64,000 nucleotides of DNA from Irpex lacteus (GCA_001986395.2 MQVO02000015.1:434001-498000); one strand, 5' to 3'. Positions 25,565 to 38,045 are shown, counted from the stretch's first letter. Notes: generated by a model not told the origin, from the letters alone. Translations and numbers: made by a program.

Positions 25565-28500
25565 CTATGACCCATTCTCCTCCTTCTGCCACGCCAAGAA
25601 CTCTTCATGTGCTTTCTTCTGATTCTGCCACTCCTTGGTGGCCTTCTTCACCGCGTTTTTACTCAACTCCTTGCCTTCCCCATCTGTCAACGGCAAACCA
25701 TCCTCGTTCCAACTCCCGTACGTCCCCTCCGGAACATTCGGCGGCTTGAACAAGTCTTTGGGAGGCACACGACCTTTCTCGAGCTTAACCAGCCTCTTCT
25801 GACGTTCCTGCTCCGCGGCAGCGGCTTTTCGAGCCAACTTTGCCTGCTCCTGGGCCCTCTTCTCGTCCCGGGCTTTGATTAATTCCGACGGCGACACAAG
25901 TTTCACAAGAGCCCGTCCATCTAATCACACACAGAGTTCGTCGACATCAGCATCTCAGCTTGTTAAAGTTCCAGGTACATTGAGCGAAAAAGTGGCAGAT
26001 AAACTCACCTTCTTGATCATCCAGGGCAACACCCAACGGCACGAGGTCGACGTCACGCAATCTATCGCACAACGCGAGGATCTCCTTGAGGGCGTCGGCG
26101 CTTTTGTCGCCTTTGGCAGCGTCAATAGCAGCCTTACGAACGCCATCTCGGAATGAGGATAGCGAGCGAAGGTAGGGCATGAGGATCTCTTCTCGCTGCA
26201 GAATTACGTATATCAGCTCGCTGGTAAGTTTAAACGTACGAGGAGCGCTAGAAGAACTGAGAGGTGACGAGCAAGGAACAGGGGAGAGTGAAGAAAAAAG
26301 TTCTGTAAACCAGAGCAGAGAACACTCACGTTGACGTTCCCTTCGCCCTCTGCGACCTCCTGACCCCACCCAATCTCATTCGATTCACCTTCGCCCAAGC
26401 CAAACATCCTCAACACATCCCCGACCCACCGCGCGATCCTCTCCACAACGCTCACATCCAAGTTCGAGTTGACATTTCTCGAATTGATGTACACGTTAGT
26501 TCGCGACACAACGTCCCGTATCACGTCAAGCGCGACGGGGGTGTTGAACGAGTCACACAGGGCCACTCGGAACGCACGCTGAGCCTGATGGAACCGCTCC
26601 GTCAGCTCCTTCTCGGCGTCGCCGTACCGATGCGTAGACTCGTTTCGCGGACCTTCGGCGTGGTACTGGTGGACGAGAGCTTTGACTGTCCGGAAGAAGT
26701 TCTGTTGGTCGGGGGTGATAGGGAGAAGGGGCGGGGGCATGCATCGTCGTAGTGTTCAGGGGAAGACGTCATGAGTGACAGGAGATACGTGTAAGGTTGT
26801 ATGAACGTGAACGTGATTGCGCATATTCAGTTCAATCGGATTGTAAGAGTAAGAGCATCCAGGGAGAAGAGCAATAGATGACAAATATGTCAGCAGAACG
26901 AAAGTCAAAAGAAGGTAGAAGGGACGGACGTTCAAAGTAGCTTCAAGGTTCTTGACCTCCCCTGTCATAAGAGACTCTGAGAAGTCGATTTTAGCGTTCC
27001 AGAGTTGAGTGAGGAAGGCGAGCCGCATCTGGCGAGCAGTGTATTTTTGGAGTACCTCCTGAGAACGAACACGCCAAGTGAGCAAGAGTTGACATGGAAG
27101 AGGGCCTGTACCGTAAACTCACGTCGATGGTGATAAAGTTCTTCAACGATTTGCTCATCTTCAAACCTTCGATGTGCAGGTGACCAGTGTGCAAGAAATA
27201 GTTGACCCATCGTCCACACTCATGGTATGCCTATCAGAAGCGACGAAGAACGAAAGAACAGTGGTTAGCACACAATCCCAAGCAAGAGACTATGGTCTGG
27301 ACCCTCCCAAGGGCAATCCGAAAATAAACTAATCAAACTCACCTCACTCTGTGCCATCTCATTATCATGATGCGGGAACGCCAAATCCACACCTCCCGAA
27401 TGAATATCCATATTCTCCCCAAACACCGCACTCGCCATAACCGAACACTCAATATGCCACCCGGGCCTTCCAAACCCCCACGGGCTCTCCCACCTCGGCT
27501 CTCCCGGCTTACTCGCCTTCCACAACGCAAAGTCCGACTGACTTCTCCTTCCCGCACCCACGGAAAGTGCGCCCTCTCCCTCTGCCAACAACTCGTTGTT
27601 CCCCTTGGACCACGGCTCGAGTTTGGCGTAGTCGTGTCGCGGGTTCTTGTCGAAGGCGCGCGTGTCGAAGTAGACGGAGCCGTCGACGACGTAGGCGTAT
27701 CCGTTGGTGATTATCCCCTGCACGAAGGAGACGATCTCGGGGACGTATTCGGTGACGCGGGTGAGCGTATCCGGGTCGAGGACGCGTAGGCGGCGCATGT
27801 CGTTGAAGAATTGTTGTTCCCAGTAGGAGGAGAGCGTGCGGAAGATGCTGTGGTCTGTTACGGTGTGGCCGTCCTAACATGTGCGAGTGCGTGAGGATCT
27901 GATCATTTGTGTGAAGGGGACAAGGGGGATATTACCTTTGCGTCGAGAGTGAGAGCGAGGATGTCACGCGACTCTTCTACGAGTGCCTGAGCTTCTTCCT
28001 GAGTAGTCTTTCCCTGCTGCAAACTCGTCTGTGCCCTCCTCAAAGCCACATACGTCTTATCCTACACCACCCACAATCCCTCATGTCAGCACCCCACCAC
28101 CCAGAGAAACAACACCACGCACCGCAGCAGAGAAATGCATCTCAAACTTCTCATCCCTCTTCAAGTTCTCCTGCTTCCACGTCTTATCCGCACTCCCAAA
28201 CCTGCCTTGCAACACCGCCCACTGGTCCAATTCTTGTCCTTGTACGGGTTTGTCTGCGTCGACGAGCCCCTTGGAGACTTTTGAGCGCACGTAGGTCGTC
28301 CATGAGTCTGTCACTATGGTGATTAAGTCGGGTGTGAGAGCTGTCTGGCTGGATTTGAATTGTTCGACGAGGTGGTTTTGGCGGGCTCGGAGGATGATCT
28401 ACGTGTGGGGTGTAAGCAATACCACTAGTAATTGGATGGAGAAACGTACCTTGTCGTCGATGTCGGTGATGTTCATGACGAAATGGACGTCGTACCCAAA

Positions 28501-28871
28501 ATAGTCTGACAAGATCCTTCGCAAAATATCCTGCGTCACATAATTCCTACGCACCCCATCCAGTCAGTCTCTCTTCCCCTTTCACACACCCATCTTCCCA
28601 ATTCTAGCTCGAAATACTCACCTGGCATGGCCCATGTGCGAAGCATCGTACACCGTCGGTCCGCAATTGTACCACTTTACATGACGGCCGTTGGCAGGCA
28701 CAAACTCAGTCTGACCAAAAGAACACAGTGAATCAGTGTTTCTGTAGAGTATGAAGACAATGTATATCGCACCTTTGTCCTCGTCAGCGAATTATACACC
28801 TTCAACACCGGCTCCTCCTCACTCGAAACCGGAAGCTTCCACTCAGGCTGCTGTACACTCGTCGACGCCAT
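25565..28871 (-). CDS. CRS1: Cysteinyl-tRNA synthetase
   Basis: This class I enzyme charges tRNA-Cys. Eleven minus-strand exons (28871-28773, 28710-28622, 28546-28450, 28398-28123, 28061-27936, 27873-27343, 27230-27123, 27058-26930, 26701-26330, 26195-26009, 25920-25565) give 789 aa, normal for the eukaryotic cytosolic form. Zinc-site and catalytic landmarks are [11 protein letters not shown], the HIGH-type HMGHARN, WHIECS, FPHHDNE and KMSKSLKN. A eukaryote-type insertion lies between the N-terminal domain and the core. The C-terminal extension is charged and Lys/Glu-rich. MASTSVQQ at 28871 is the likely cytosolic start. An in-frame ATG at 28997 would add 42 residues rich in Arg and Ser with no acidic residue, which looks like a mitochondrial presequence, so one gene may serve both compartments. 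Confidence 0.96.
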
Positions 28872-29593
28872 CCTCAGGTTCTTGCTCTTCACGTAACAGT
28901 GATAATTGTAATGCAAAACCCTGCTAGAAGTACCAGAGAATCTAGCTGCTGGATACCGAGGAACGGAGAGGAGACGGGGAAAGCAGAGAGATAGCATCCA
29001 TCTATTTTGCAGTGCGTGCTTTCTTCCTGAGACCGTGACCAGCGAGGGGGATTTTGCGCGCCTGAATCGATGAGTCGATCGGTGTGATGGCTTGCGCACA
29101 GTAAACGTGGCACAGATTAGATTAGGCGTCTATTTGATAATCGAGGTGATTAATGCTGAGATGAGTCACTCAAGTGTGGCCAGGAAAAATGGGGAAGATC
29201 GTGAGATGTCATGGGTCGACTAGTTAGATACAACAGAGGCACGCCGCCTTCTTCTACCCTAGATATATATGTAAATTTAAAAGAGAGAGGAAGGGAGAGA
29301 AGGGAGAAGAGGAGGAGAGGAAGACGGGGATGGACGACTTCATCTTACATACAAATACAGTATGAAGAGGACCTACAAGTTCGTGTTGGAACAAACGTGG
29401 AAAGGATACGTCAACGGAGGATGACGATGCGTTGAGCAAGCGAGCAATTTAAAAGGTGTGTGGGACTTAAACAGGAAGACGTATGTCGTTGTTGGGGGAC
29501 GGGGACGGGGGAGGTGCTAGCGCACAACAAAAGGAAGAAGAAAGCCAAGAAAGTTTTAAATTATACCAAGAGAGCATCCACCCGTCCACCACC
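28872..29593. other. Intergenic region upstream of cysteinyl-tRNA synthetase
   Basis: It contains the possible presequence codons of CysRS (28997 down to 28872), a purine-rich GA tract around 29280-29330 on the plus strand, and the 3' flank of the bZIP gene. No separate gene is supported. Confidence 0.5.
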
Positions 29594-30604
29594 CTATGCA
29601 GCAACCTGCTCATCCTCTCGTCCCCTCTTAACACCCGCCTGCTGTTGCTGCTGCACGGCACCCGCACCCGTAACACCCACAACCAGCCCCTTCAACCACC
29701 CATTCTCTCTCCTCAAGGCCTCGCACTCCTTCTCCAGCTCACTAACCCTAACCTCCAGCTCCTTCGCCTTCTTCTCCAGCGCTGCCTCCCTCTCCTTCTT
29801 CTTCAGCCGGAAACGCGCCGACGCAGCGGTGTTTCTCCGTCTCTTGTCCTCGGCCGCGGTCACAGAAGTGCTGCCGTACTTCTCTGCCTCGGGACTCGCA
29901 GGCTCTGACTCTTGTTCGACGGACACTGAGCGGGTGGTCCTGGCGCGCTTGGGAGCGGGGTGTGACGTAGTAGAAGATGCAGAAGCTGAAGGCGTTTGAG
30001 TAGTCGAGCTGGGCGGCTGAGACGAGGCTGAGGGGCCGCTGGGAATTGAGAGCGGTGGCAGGTTCTGGGTCGCATGGTACGAGAGCAATTGAGCCAGGGA
30101 GGGCATTCCCGGTGCGTTAGGAGCAGGGGGTGGGGGCATCTGAAGCGAGTTGTTCACATGGAAGGGATCCATCCCGAAGCTCGCGAGGAGACTGCCAATG
30201 TCGAAGGCGTTGAGCTGGGGAGGGTGCTGCTGCTGCTGGGATTGCTGGTGTTGCTGCACAGGAGTGGGAGGAGGGACGATAGTACCGGTAACAACGTTCT
30301 CGTGGGACGCAGTCTCTGCGATCTTGCCAGTGTTTTGGAGTTCTTCGTCAGTGGGCAAGTTATACTTGTCCGAGTCTTCTTCGTTTACAGTTCCAGCTAC
30401 CGAGTCCCGTCGTTTATCCGCTGCGTGACGGTCCTTTGGGATGAGAGGCTCATCGGACTGAAAGTTGAGGTTAGTCCATAGGTCGAGCTGTGCGCTGAGG
30501 TCGTGGAAGGGCGGGACGGACAACAGGTCCTGGTCTGAAAGGTATGGGTTGCTCGCGGGGGGAGGGTGGACGATGTTGAGGCCCTGCAAATTTGACGGTG
30601 CCAT
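29594..30604 (-). CDS. bZIP transcription factor of the Cys3/MetR type
   Basis: This single-exon gene encodes 336 aa. The bZIP is at the C-terminus: basic region at about residues 250-272 (EDKRRRNTAASARFRLKKKE) and a leucine zipper at about 277-308 ending ENGWLKGLV. The NTAASARFR signature and the WLK ending match Cys3/MetR-type regulators, which switch on sulfur-amino-acid uptake and synthesis when sulfur is short. The first 240 residues are low-complexity (Pro, Ser, Gln, Asn), with a poly-Gln stretch near 117-127, consistent with an activation region. CysRS and a methionine-sulfoxide reductase lie downstream, which fits a sulfur theme but may be chance. Family call is good; the target pathway is inferred from the basic region. 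Confidence 0.88.
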   Translation of the reverse strand: MAPSNLQGLNIVHPPPASNPYLSDQDLLSVPPFHDLSAQLDLWTNLNFQSDEPLIPKDRHAADKRRDSVAGTVNEEDSDKYNLPTDEELQNTGKIAETASHENVVTGTIVPPPTPVQQHQQSQQQQHPPQLNAFDIGSLLASFGMDPFHVNNSLQMPPPPAPNAPGMPSLAQLLSYHATQNLPPLSIPSGPSASSQPPSSTTQTPSASASSTTSHPAPKRARTTRSVSVEQESEPASPEAEKYGSTSVTAAEDKRRRNTAASARFRLKKKEREAALEKKAKELEVRVSELEKECEALRRENGWLKGLVVGVTGAGAVQQQQQAGVKRGREDEQVAA

Positions 30605-33600
30605 TACTCGTGATGAAATTGCGTGCTTCGGCTAGAGCAGGTGGGTCAGCTTCCTCGGTGGAGGACACAGCGTCGAGACATACTCGCTGGTTATCACGCT
30701 CAGTCTGTGCTGCGACAGTTACGTCGGCGACGATGTGATGGACGACGTGCGGGGTGGTGGTGGGGACGACGAGGACTGGAGGAGTGCGGCCGAGTAGATG
30801 AGGGAGAGAGCGAAGCCGTGGAATCCCACGCTAATTGCTGACAAACGCACCCGGCGTCTCTCACAGTCGGTCCGCCAATTCATCCAGTCGCCCAGATCGC
30901 TCCCATCAGATCAAGATCAGCCTTGTGACCCGTCTTATCGCTCTCTCTCGTCCCAAAAGTATTCCGAATTCACTTCTGTGTACGTTCGTGTGTGCAGATC
31001 CCTCGAATAAATACAACAGTGTGTGGCCAGCACACGAATAGAATATACGAGTGAACCTCTCACAGCGTAAACCGACCGCAACCGTACAGCGGTCTACCGG
31101 AAATTTTATCGATGGAGGCGGCGAAATACTACTAGCGGACACTCGTACTAACAACTGTCATCATCTCCCCTTACCTGACTCTCCAACGTTAACCACTGTA
31201 TTCAGTAACTTGACTCGCATACTACCATATGCGCAAGCAGACCCAGGCTCCAAATTGACTGCCATATGCACCAGTACCACATCAGGCCCTCACCAGAAAA
31301 GAGCTGTGATCAAAGCTGTACACCGCACTACCGAACCAAGTAAGATAGCACATAAACAAAATAATCAAATAACCCGTACTTATACTTCCGCTCGTCCGAC
31401 CTACCGTCCTCGACCCACTAAAACCGATTGAATTATTGAAATTCCTTCGCTCCATTATCTTCTAATAAAACACGCTCATCGGCTTCAGGAACCAGCAAGT
31501 AACAACGGCGAGACGGACGGGCAGACGGACAATAACCAACGGCGAGACGGACGGGCAGACGGACAATAACCGGCGTTCTCCTACACGGAGCGGGCAGCCT
31601 GGGGAATTGATATTTCACATCTACCTTCGAGGCAATGACTCATCCAACTTGACGCTTCAAGCTGAACGCGTAATTCAATGCTAGACGGCAAACTCGTTCG
31701 GTGAAGACGATGATATAAGTAAGCACAGCGTCCTAGAGAAGTACTTATCAATATATAGTGTACGTAGGTAGCCGACTACTGAGCCCGGTATCTCGGCGAT
31801 TAATAATCCATTAAGGTGCTTCGCCGACCCCTTCTGGAGACCGCAGCGGCTGGCATACATACAGACGAGAGGAAGATAAGGAGGGGGCTAGTAAAGAGCG
31901 TAAGTATGTAGTCTGTAGAAGAAAGTAACCGGCGTACCGCTTGTGGTATGGAAATTTTCGTCGATCGTAGAAGTGCAAGTACTCGGCCGAGAGTTTCGTG
32001 CTTCGTTATTGCGTGCTATCAGGGAGAATTGGGCAGGTAAGTAGTTGGATATGACCAGGGGAATCGATGCAGGCACACTTGATTTCTAAAGTCCGGTGGC
32101 GGAGCGAGCGAGTAGTTTCGTGCTCATGGTAGTCACTAACTAAGTAGGATTGAAACCGCATACTAGCAAAAAAAGACGGTAGGGAAAAGACCGTGCAATA
32201 GAGTAATTAAAACTCACCATAGAACGTACGTAACTACCCACGAGGACAGCGAGCAACTCTCTACCGGAGCCACACAATCCATGCAGCTGCTTCGGGACCC
32301 GCCGAAGCAAGCAGTGCTCCAGCTGCCAAGAATCACCGTATGCACCCAGGTGACAGCTCTTGACCCTGCCCTCTGTTGATCGCTTTCCTCCAAAGCCAGG
32401 GGATGCGGCGAGTCCAGAGCTTTTAACGGTGTTGCCAGTGAGCTAATACATGACCGGTAGAATTCCTTTCGAGAGGGTGGAGTGCCAGGGAGGAAAGAGG
32501 ACCGTAGAGTCACCCTGTGTATGCACTTCGAATCAACGAACGCATCATTGGAGTTGCATGTTTTCCTGGCACCACAACATCATGAGAAGGTGGGTGAATA
32601 CATACGCAGTAACTTAAGTCCAGTGAGCACAATGGACTGGCTCCGCAGAGAACAGAGATCAAGGAACCGGTGCTTCGAATTCATCGTTGTTACAGGGATA
32701 TAGAAGCCATCGACATCGATATCGTGAAATATTGGCCGTGCAGACAGAGGGATCAGAAGATTGTCGGCCAGGTACAAGTGGGTGCAGTTCAGGTTCTGGA
32801 ATGTGGTACCGGTGAATAAATGTTCACTAGTGCATACGGGTCCAGGAGAGACGAGCAGAAACACCGGACAGAGAGTCATTATTTGTGGGGACGCTTGTGA
32901 CGCGAAGATATCTCGGTTGGAGAGCCGTACAATGCGGTGTGGTGTGCTTGTGAGGAGATGCTCGAGACGGCAATGGACAAGAACGATTAGATGGCTTGCA
33001 AGACGGCGACGTCAATGAGGGTGATGCAGAAGAGGGAAGGGAGGAACCAAGGTCCGGGATCAAAGCACGTCAGTAGATGAGGGGATGGCGACTCGGCGAG
33101 CGCGCTCGGAAGGGGTGGTTGCGGTTGCGCGACGGAGGTGCCTTGTTTCAGTGTACCGTTCAAAATGAACTAGCACGTGGAGACCTCTCTATTTCGGCTA
33201 TTTCAAAGGTCGAGCAGAGATGGAGTTGCACGCAACGTGCCTGCCGCTTCAGGAAGGTGACTTGATAAGGTGCTGGAAAACTTGCTCAGACGTGCGCGAC
33301 ATTTTTGGGAAGCTGGAATGATGATGAACGGAAGACGATCAGTTTCTTTAGTACTCAAACACAAATAATAGAGATGCACCTTTTGGATTACGCTGCTTCA
33401 GTCGGTAGTTTGGGTGATTGAGGAAAGACTGCGGCACTGATAATAATCGTGGGAATTTTGACCGCCGATCATACTTCCCCAGATAGGCAAGTCACCTGAA
33501 CACGACGCCTTGATTAGTCAGCGACTTCGCATGAATATTGTTTCGTCACTGAAGTGTCGAGACTTGGTAAGACTCACTCTGCTCATAACCGCCACTATCC

Positions 33601-33633
33601 CCACGTCGCCTCCACCGCGAACTCCCTCAAAAG
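30605..33633. other. Three-kilobase gap between the bZIP gene and Cwc24
   Basis: No gene is supported; all frames are short and without domains. The left part is presumably the long leader and promoter of the bZIP gene. A 34 bp unit duplicated in tandem at 31504-31571 is listed separately. Confidence 0.45.
31504..31571. repeat. Perfect tandem duplication, 2 x 34 bp
   Basis: The unit begins CAACGGCGAGACGGAC and ends GGACAATAAC. The first copy is 31504-31537 and the second 31538-31571, with no mismatch. It lies in non-coding DNA and no function is apparent. Confidence 0.9.
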
Positions 33634-34771
33634 ATGAGCACAGAAGACGTCAAAGTACCCTTCTTCAAGAAGAAAGGCAAGGGCCGACCCACGACGAGCC
33701 GCAAACGCTCCGCCTCGCCAATAACCAGCGTAATCACCGTTTCCGTTCCCTCAGCTTCCTCTTCTACAGCCCAATCGAAGTCGGAAGTCGTTCTTCCCTC
33801 GCGTAAAACAACCAAGAATCTGCTCAGCGCAGGTACCAAACGTTCCGCCTCCCAACGCGACAACCTCGACGATGGATCCGACAACGAGAACGAACGCGAC
33901 GGCCCAGACGTCAAGTGGACATCGTCAAACTCGCACATGGGTGCAGCGCTTGAGATTATCCAGGGCGACGAAGCCGAAGAGGTGCTCGCGCGGAAACGTC
34001 GGAAAGCGGGACTCGATGACGATGACGAGGAGGGTGGTGGTGCTGACGATGGGTTGTACAAGGGTCAGAAGGGGTACCAGCAGCATATTAAGAAGAATAA
34101 GGAGATACCGAAGGCGATGAGGGTGGGACCGCAGAGGGCGAGTGGGAGTACGATTCGGACGGTGACGATTGTGGACTATCAGCCTGATGTGTGTAAGGAC
34201 TATAAAGGTGTGTTTCTCCTTCCTGCGTTTGGCTGAAAGGATTAGTGTAACTGACTAATCATGTGCAGAGACGGGGTACTGTGGTTTTGGAGATACGTGC
34301 AAGTTCTTGCATGACCGTGGAACGTGTAAGCAGTCTTCCGTTATCCTTATTTGACCCCATTACTGACGAACATGTTCAGACCTCCAAGGCTGGCAGCTCG
34401 ACAAGCTTGCCGAGAACCCACGAAAGGAGGTAGATGATGCCTCCGACGACACTGACTCAGACGAAGATATCCCCTTTGCGTGTCTGATATGCCGCAAGCC
34501 GTACACAGACCCGGTCGTCACGCGTTGTGGCCACTACTTTGACTCCGCCTGCGCCATCAAACGGTTCGCCAAGACACCAAAGTGTGCTGCATGTGGAGCC
34601 CCGACAGGCGGGATCTTCAACCGCGCGGACAAGGTGATTGAAAAGATGAGAAAGAAGCGAGCAGACAAGGAGGCTGCTGATGCGGAGGACGGAGAGGATG
34701 GAGCCGGTGGAGGCGGGGTTGAGATTGAAGGGCTTGGGAACGGCGGCGGGGACTCTGAGAGCGACGGGTGA
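33634..34771 (+). CDS. CWC24: Pre-mRNA-splicing factor Cwc24 (CCCH plus RING fingers)
   Basis: This is the orthologue of yeast Cwc24 and animal RNF113A, a component of the activated spliceosome. Exons are 33634-34207, 34269-34325 and 34380-34771, giving 340 aa. The N-terminal third is basic and Ser-rich with a conserved [12 protein letters not shown] motif, followed by a Lys/Arg-rich linker. The CCCH finger follows the C-x8-C-x5-C-x3-H spacing in [20 protein letters not shown] and the His after it. [10 protein letters not shown] links to a C3HC4 [31 protein letters not shown]. The tail is acidic and Gly-rich. Order, spacing and length match the family closely, and the gene is intact. Confidence 0.95.
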
Positions 34772-37700
34772 GGTCCGCGCCCTTCGAAGTTGAACTTGGA
34801 GATTATTCGCTCCCGTGTGTGTCGCACGTACAGAAATGCTGGCTGTGTGTATGTACAACAGACATGATTTATCCCGTACATTTGCTTTTTCCCACTGACA
34901 TGACCCTACATTGTCTTCCTCAAAAGCGACAGCCCGCACCGCGCGAATATAATGTGACAGAGAAGCCCCGTCGAGGTCCAGCCGACGGCAAATGCAGGAC
35001 GCGAAGAAAGCCTCGCGAGGTTCGACTTCTTTTCTTCATTGCGACGACGACAGCGCAACGGGGACAGGCACTGCTCGAGGGCACTCAATCGGACGCGTTC
35101 TGATCGCGAAAAGTACGGGGACTCTGGAGGTTCTGTCGTATGTTGCTCGTCCCGGTGTGTACGTGCTCCGGTGTCTAGCGACCAACAGGCTGCAGACAAC
35201 GGTAGACAACGGTGAGACGATCCTCGGCGACGAGCTCGACAGCTGTAGCAGATCCTTTGATATTCGATATTCCGCAGCTCGTGGCATGTGCAGGCACTCT
35301 GTAGAACAGACGCTGCGCCCCTTGCGCACAGCTTCCAAGCTTTGCTGTCGTTGTCTCCCACACATAAGGTTCTCCGAGCGACGCGGTAACTTTGAGGGTG
35401 TGCTGGTGGAGGGTATTGGAATCGTAATCCGAAGCCCCCGAAGGACCCTGTACGAGCGTTTTGCTCGTTCTGTAGCCTTTTCGGGCAAGTGGATTGTTGG
35501 CGACACTCTTACTGCTCGCGGTTATCTTGGCGAGCAACTCTCCCGCGGGACGGGTGGAGTTCTTCGAGTTGTGCAGCGTCAAACTTGGCATGCTTCTGCA
35601 TGACGAGATGGGTCTCGTTATCTCATCTGTCAAACTCTAAAGAATCATGCAGGGTGCGGCCCGTGGGAGGACATAATCTGCAGTCATGTTAGTGAGTCAA
35701 CGCATCTTTTCTAGGGTTGTATATGATAGTTAACGTCGAACATGATTTCATGCCGTTAGAGCCGTTTGTTATTCTATCGTTTGAATACCACAAATATCAA
35801 AGAGAACCCACATCGTCACCGACATGCACAAGACCTTCAAATCGATTTTTCTCCAAACGTCCAATACACTCATAGTTCGTCTTACCGTTGACCGTCATTT
35901 CGGTTGGCGAGCCTCTTCTGGTCCATTTATAATCGACGGAGTCTCACGTACCCTGCTTCATGCTCGCGTCTGAACGTCGTACTGACTCTAAGTTTGGACG
36001 CCTGCCACAATCCCACTCAATGGTTGAAGAGTTCATGATCGTGATATCTGTTGACGAACATGCTCTCGTGCCACCCAATATCGCTTGTTCTATAGACCAT
36101 CTGACCCATGCATGTCATAGGACTTCTGAGGGAAGTGCGTGGAACGTGGTACTTAGGCTTCGCTGTCCATCTGCAGTTTGTATAGATGTACGTATACGCT
36201 TCGTACATCTGTTCGCACACCTGCCACTCGTCAATATCACTGATCATTCTTTCCCTTCCACAGGTCGAAACATATAAATGTTAGTGTCATACGCTAGTTC
36301 GTAGACGCACTGCTGGCGCACATATGTATGTATTCTCAGTACGTACCATGTCGTCTCATCATCCCGCGACCTAGATCAGTGATTCAAATATCGCAGCGTC
36401 CAATTCTTACACAAATCCTCAAACGCCTCTCAACTTCTAGGTGCACACTTAGCTCTGTGACGGAGACCTGGCCACCATAGACTTCTCGAAAGTCCAGAAT
36501 ACCTACCCAACCGATCGTAAAGAACGAAGAGAGCGGTTTGCTCCATTCTTTCCCGCCGATGATACCCCTCGAGCCAAACTGAGCTAGTGAAACTCAGTTC
36601 AGCGCCAACGAGGTCGGAGGAACAGTGTCGATGTCATTCAGTCACTCTCAAAGGACCATGCATGTAAGTATTGACTGTGTACCTCAGCCTAGCCTGGATC
36701 ACTATCACATGCCCATTCCTCTTCCGACAAAGTTCTGTAACCCTTGCTCATCATGTTCTCCGTGCGCAGATCTAAGTCACGGTACTTCTACTGTACGCAG
36801 AAGAAGTCTGACGAGAGAACGCCTGGCCCAGGCTCTCTTGACATTCAAGTTTTCCAACAACGAACCGTCATCAAGACATCCAGGTTTTACGTGCGCGTAT
36901 CGATTATTTGTATTCCGTTGGCGCTACAGTTTTACGTTTTTCATATATGGTTCTTTGAACATTCCAGCCTGAGCGGCGCGCTAGTGTCCAACCGCCGCCT
37001 CCAGTGGCTCCCGCGAATACGCAGTACTTACGCGAGCTAACAAACTTGTTTGTTCTCTCTCTAGATTTACGAACTTGACAAAACCTGAAGCTCAAAGAGG
37101 TGGTTGAACTATGTGACGCTTGCGTAAGTGGCGCAAGGCTCTCTAATCATCATCATGCGTACGAAAACTTGAACCCTTACTCACGCGCTCATGCCACAGC
37201 AATGCAACATTGTCGACAAGAACCTCAGACCATTCATCTGCGTGCAGTAATTGGATCCGTAGCACATCTCGGATACAGAACAATACGGTACAGCACATAT
37301 CCGAATCCTCAGTCAAGTAACCGGAAAATGGCTTCGTGCTCTCTATGTCTTTTGGACTGCCCCCTTAGGTAGACCTCTATCTCTCGTCGAAAGGTCCGAC
37401 CATGCCTTCCTCTTCTCCCGTGCTCTCTCGGTGATTAAGCACTGACACGCGACTGCAGGGCTGTGGACTGAACCTCAAGGCCTCAAGATCGCTTCAGTGG
37501 AGCTAATAATATGAACGACGGGAAAGGCTTCGTGACAATGTGTACACAGCACACTATGGCGCTCCGTACTGAGCAGCATGTACGGGAGAAGGCATCTGGC
37601 TCGGGCTTTTCTTAACCCCCCGCGCTCAGTGTCAATGAGTAAGTTGAGTACTTAGCGTCAGTGTCATGCACCACTTGACGGACAGCTGTGCTGACTTGTA

Positions 37701-38045
37701 CTCGCGAATAGAAATTCGGTTGACTACTGCGGGTTATTTTGATCTGTAGAAAGTCGGAGAAGGACGCATGAGGAGACGGAGGTCGGAGAACTCGTGAACT
37801 CTCCACTTATGCGTTTATGTCCGGTAAGTTCTGTCACTCTTTTACGTGGTCATATTTTACGTTGTGCTGAATACTTCTGTTTCAGTAACTCTTTTGTCTA
37901 GAACAACGCTGTGCACCGATATTGCATTCAAATTGCTCCTTTGACTTCCACTGTATGAATCTACTCGCCAATCATTAATCATCGACTGTATATATCACAG
38001 CCAAAGAACAAAAGCCTCTCGGGGCGAAGAGGCCTTCTCACTGTA
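34772..38045. other. Mostly empty stretch; one doubtful minus-strand frame
   Basis: Apart from the doubtful minus-strand candidate at 35175-35591, listed separately, I see only short chance-like frames. No repeats or transposon motifs were found. Confidence 0.4.
35175..35591 (-). CDS. Hypothetical protein fragment, function unknown
   Basis: This minus-strand frame starts MPSLTLHNSKNS and runs 138 codons with third positions rich in G and C, like real exons nearby, and with balanced, soluble-protein-like composition. I recognise no domain. A possible phase-0 intron (GTGCCT to CTACAG, about 35295-35240) would shift it into another open frame that ends at about 35036. The opposite strand is also open across this interval, so the coding strand is not certain. 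There is no flanking evidence for a full gene. Confidence 0.28.
   Translation of the reverse strand: MPSLTLHNSKNSTRPAGELLAKITASSKSVANNPLARKGYRTSKTLVQGPSGASDYDSNTLHQHTLKVTASLGEPYVWETTTAKLGSCAQGAQRLFYRVPAHATSCGISNIKGSATAVELVAEDRLTVVYRCLQPVGR

Noticed and set aside
29270..29345. GA-rich tract that resembled a degenerate microsatellite
   Set aside because: Irregular purine tract with no fixed unit; common in fungal untranslated regions.
31051..31431. 126-codon plus-strand frame in the gap upstream of Cwc24
   Set aside because: Thr/Arg-rich with no hydrophobic core, no homology and no introns; consistent with chance.
34992..35603. 203-codon plus-strand frame downstream of Cwc24
   Set aside because: Composition is Arg/Cys-rich and unlike real proteins here; the minus-strand frame over the same bases has better codon use, so this is probably its shadow.
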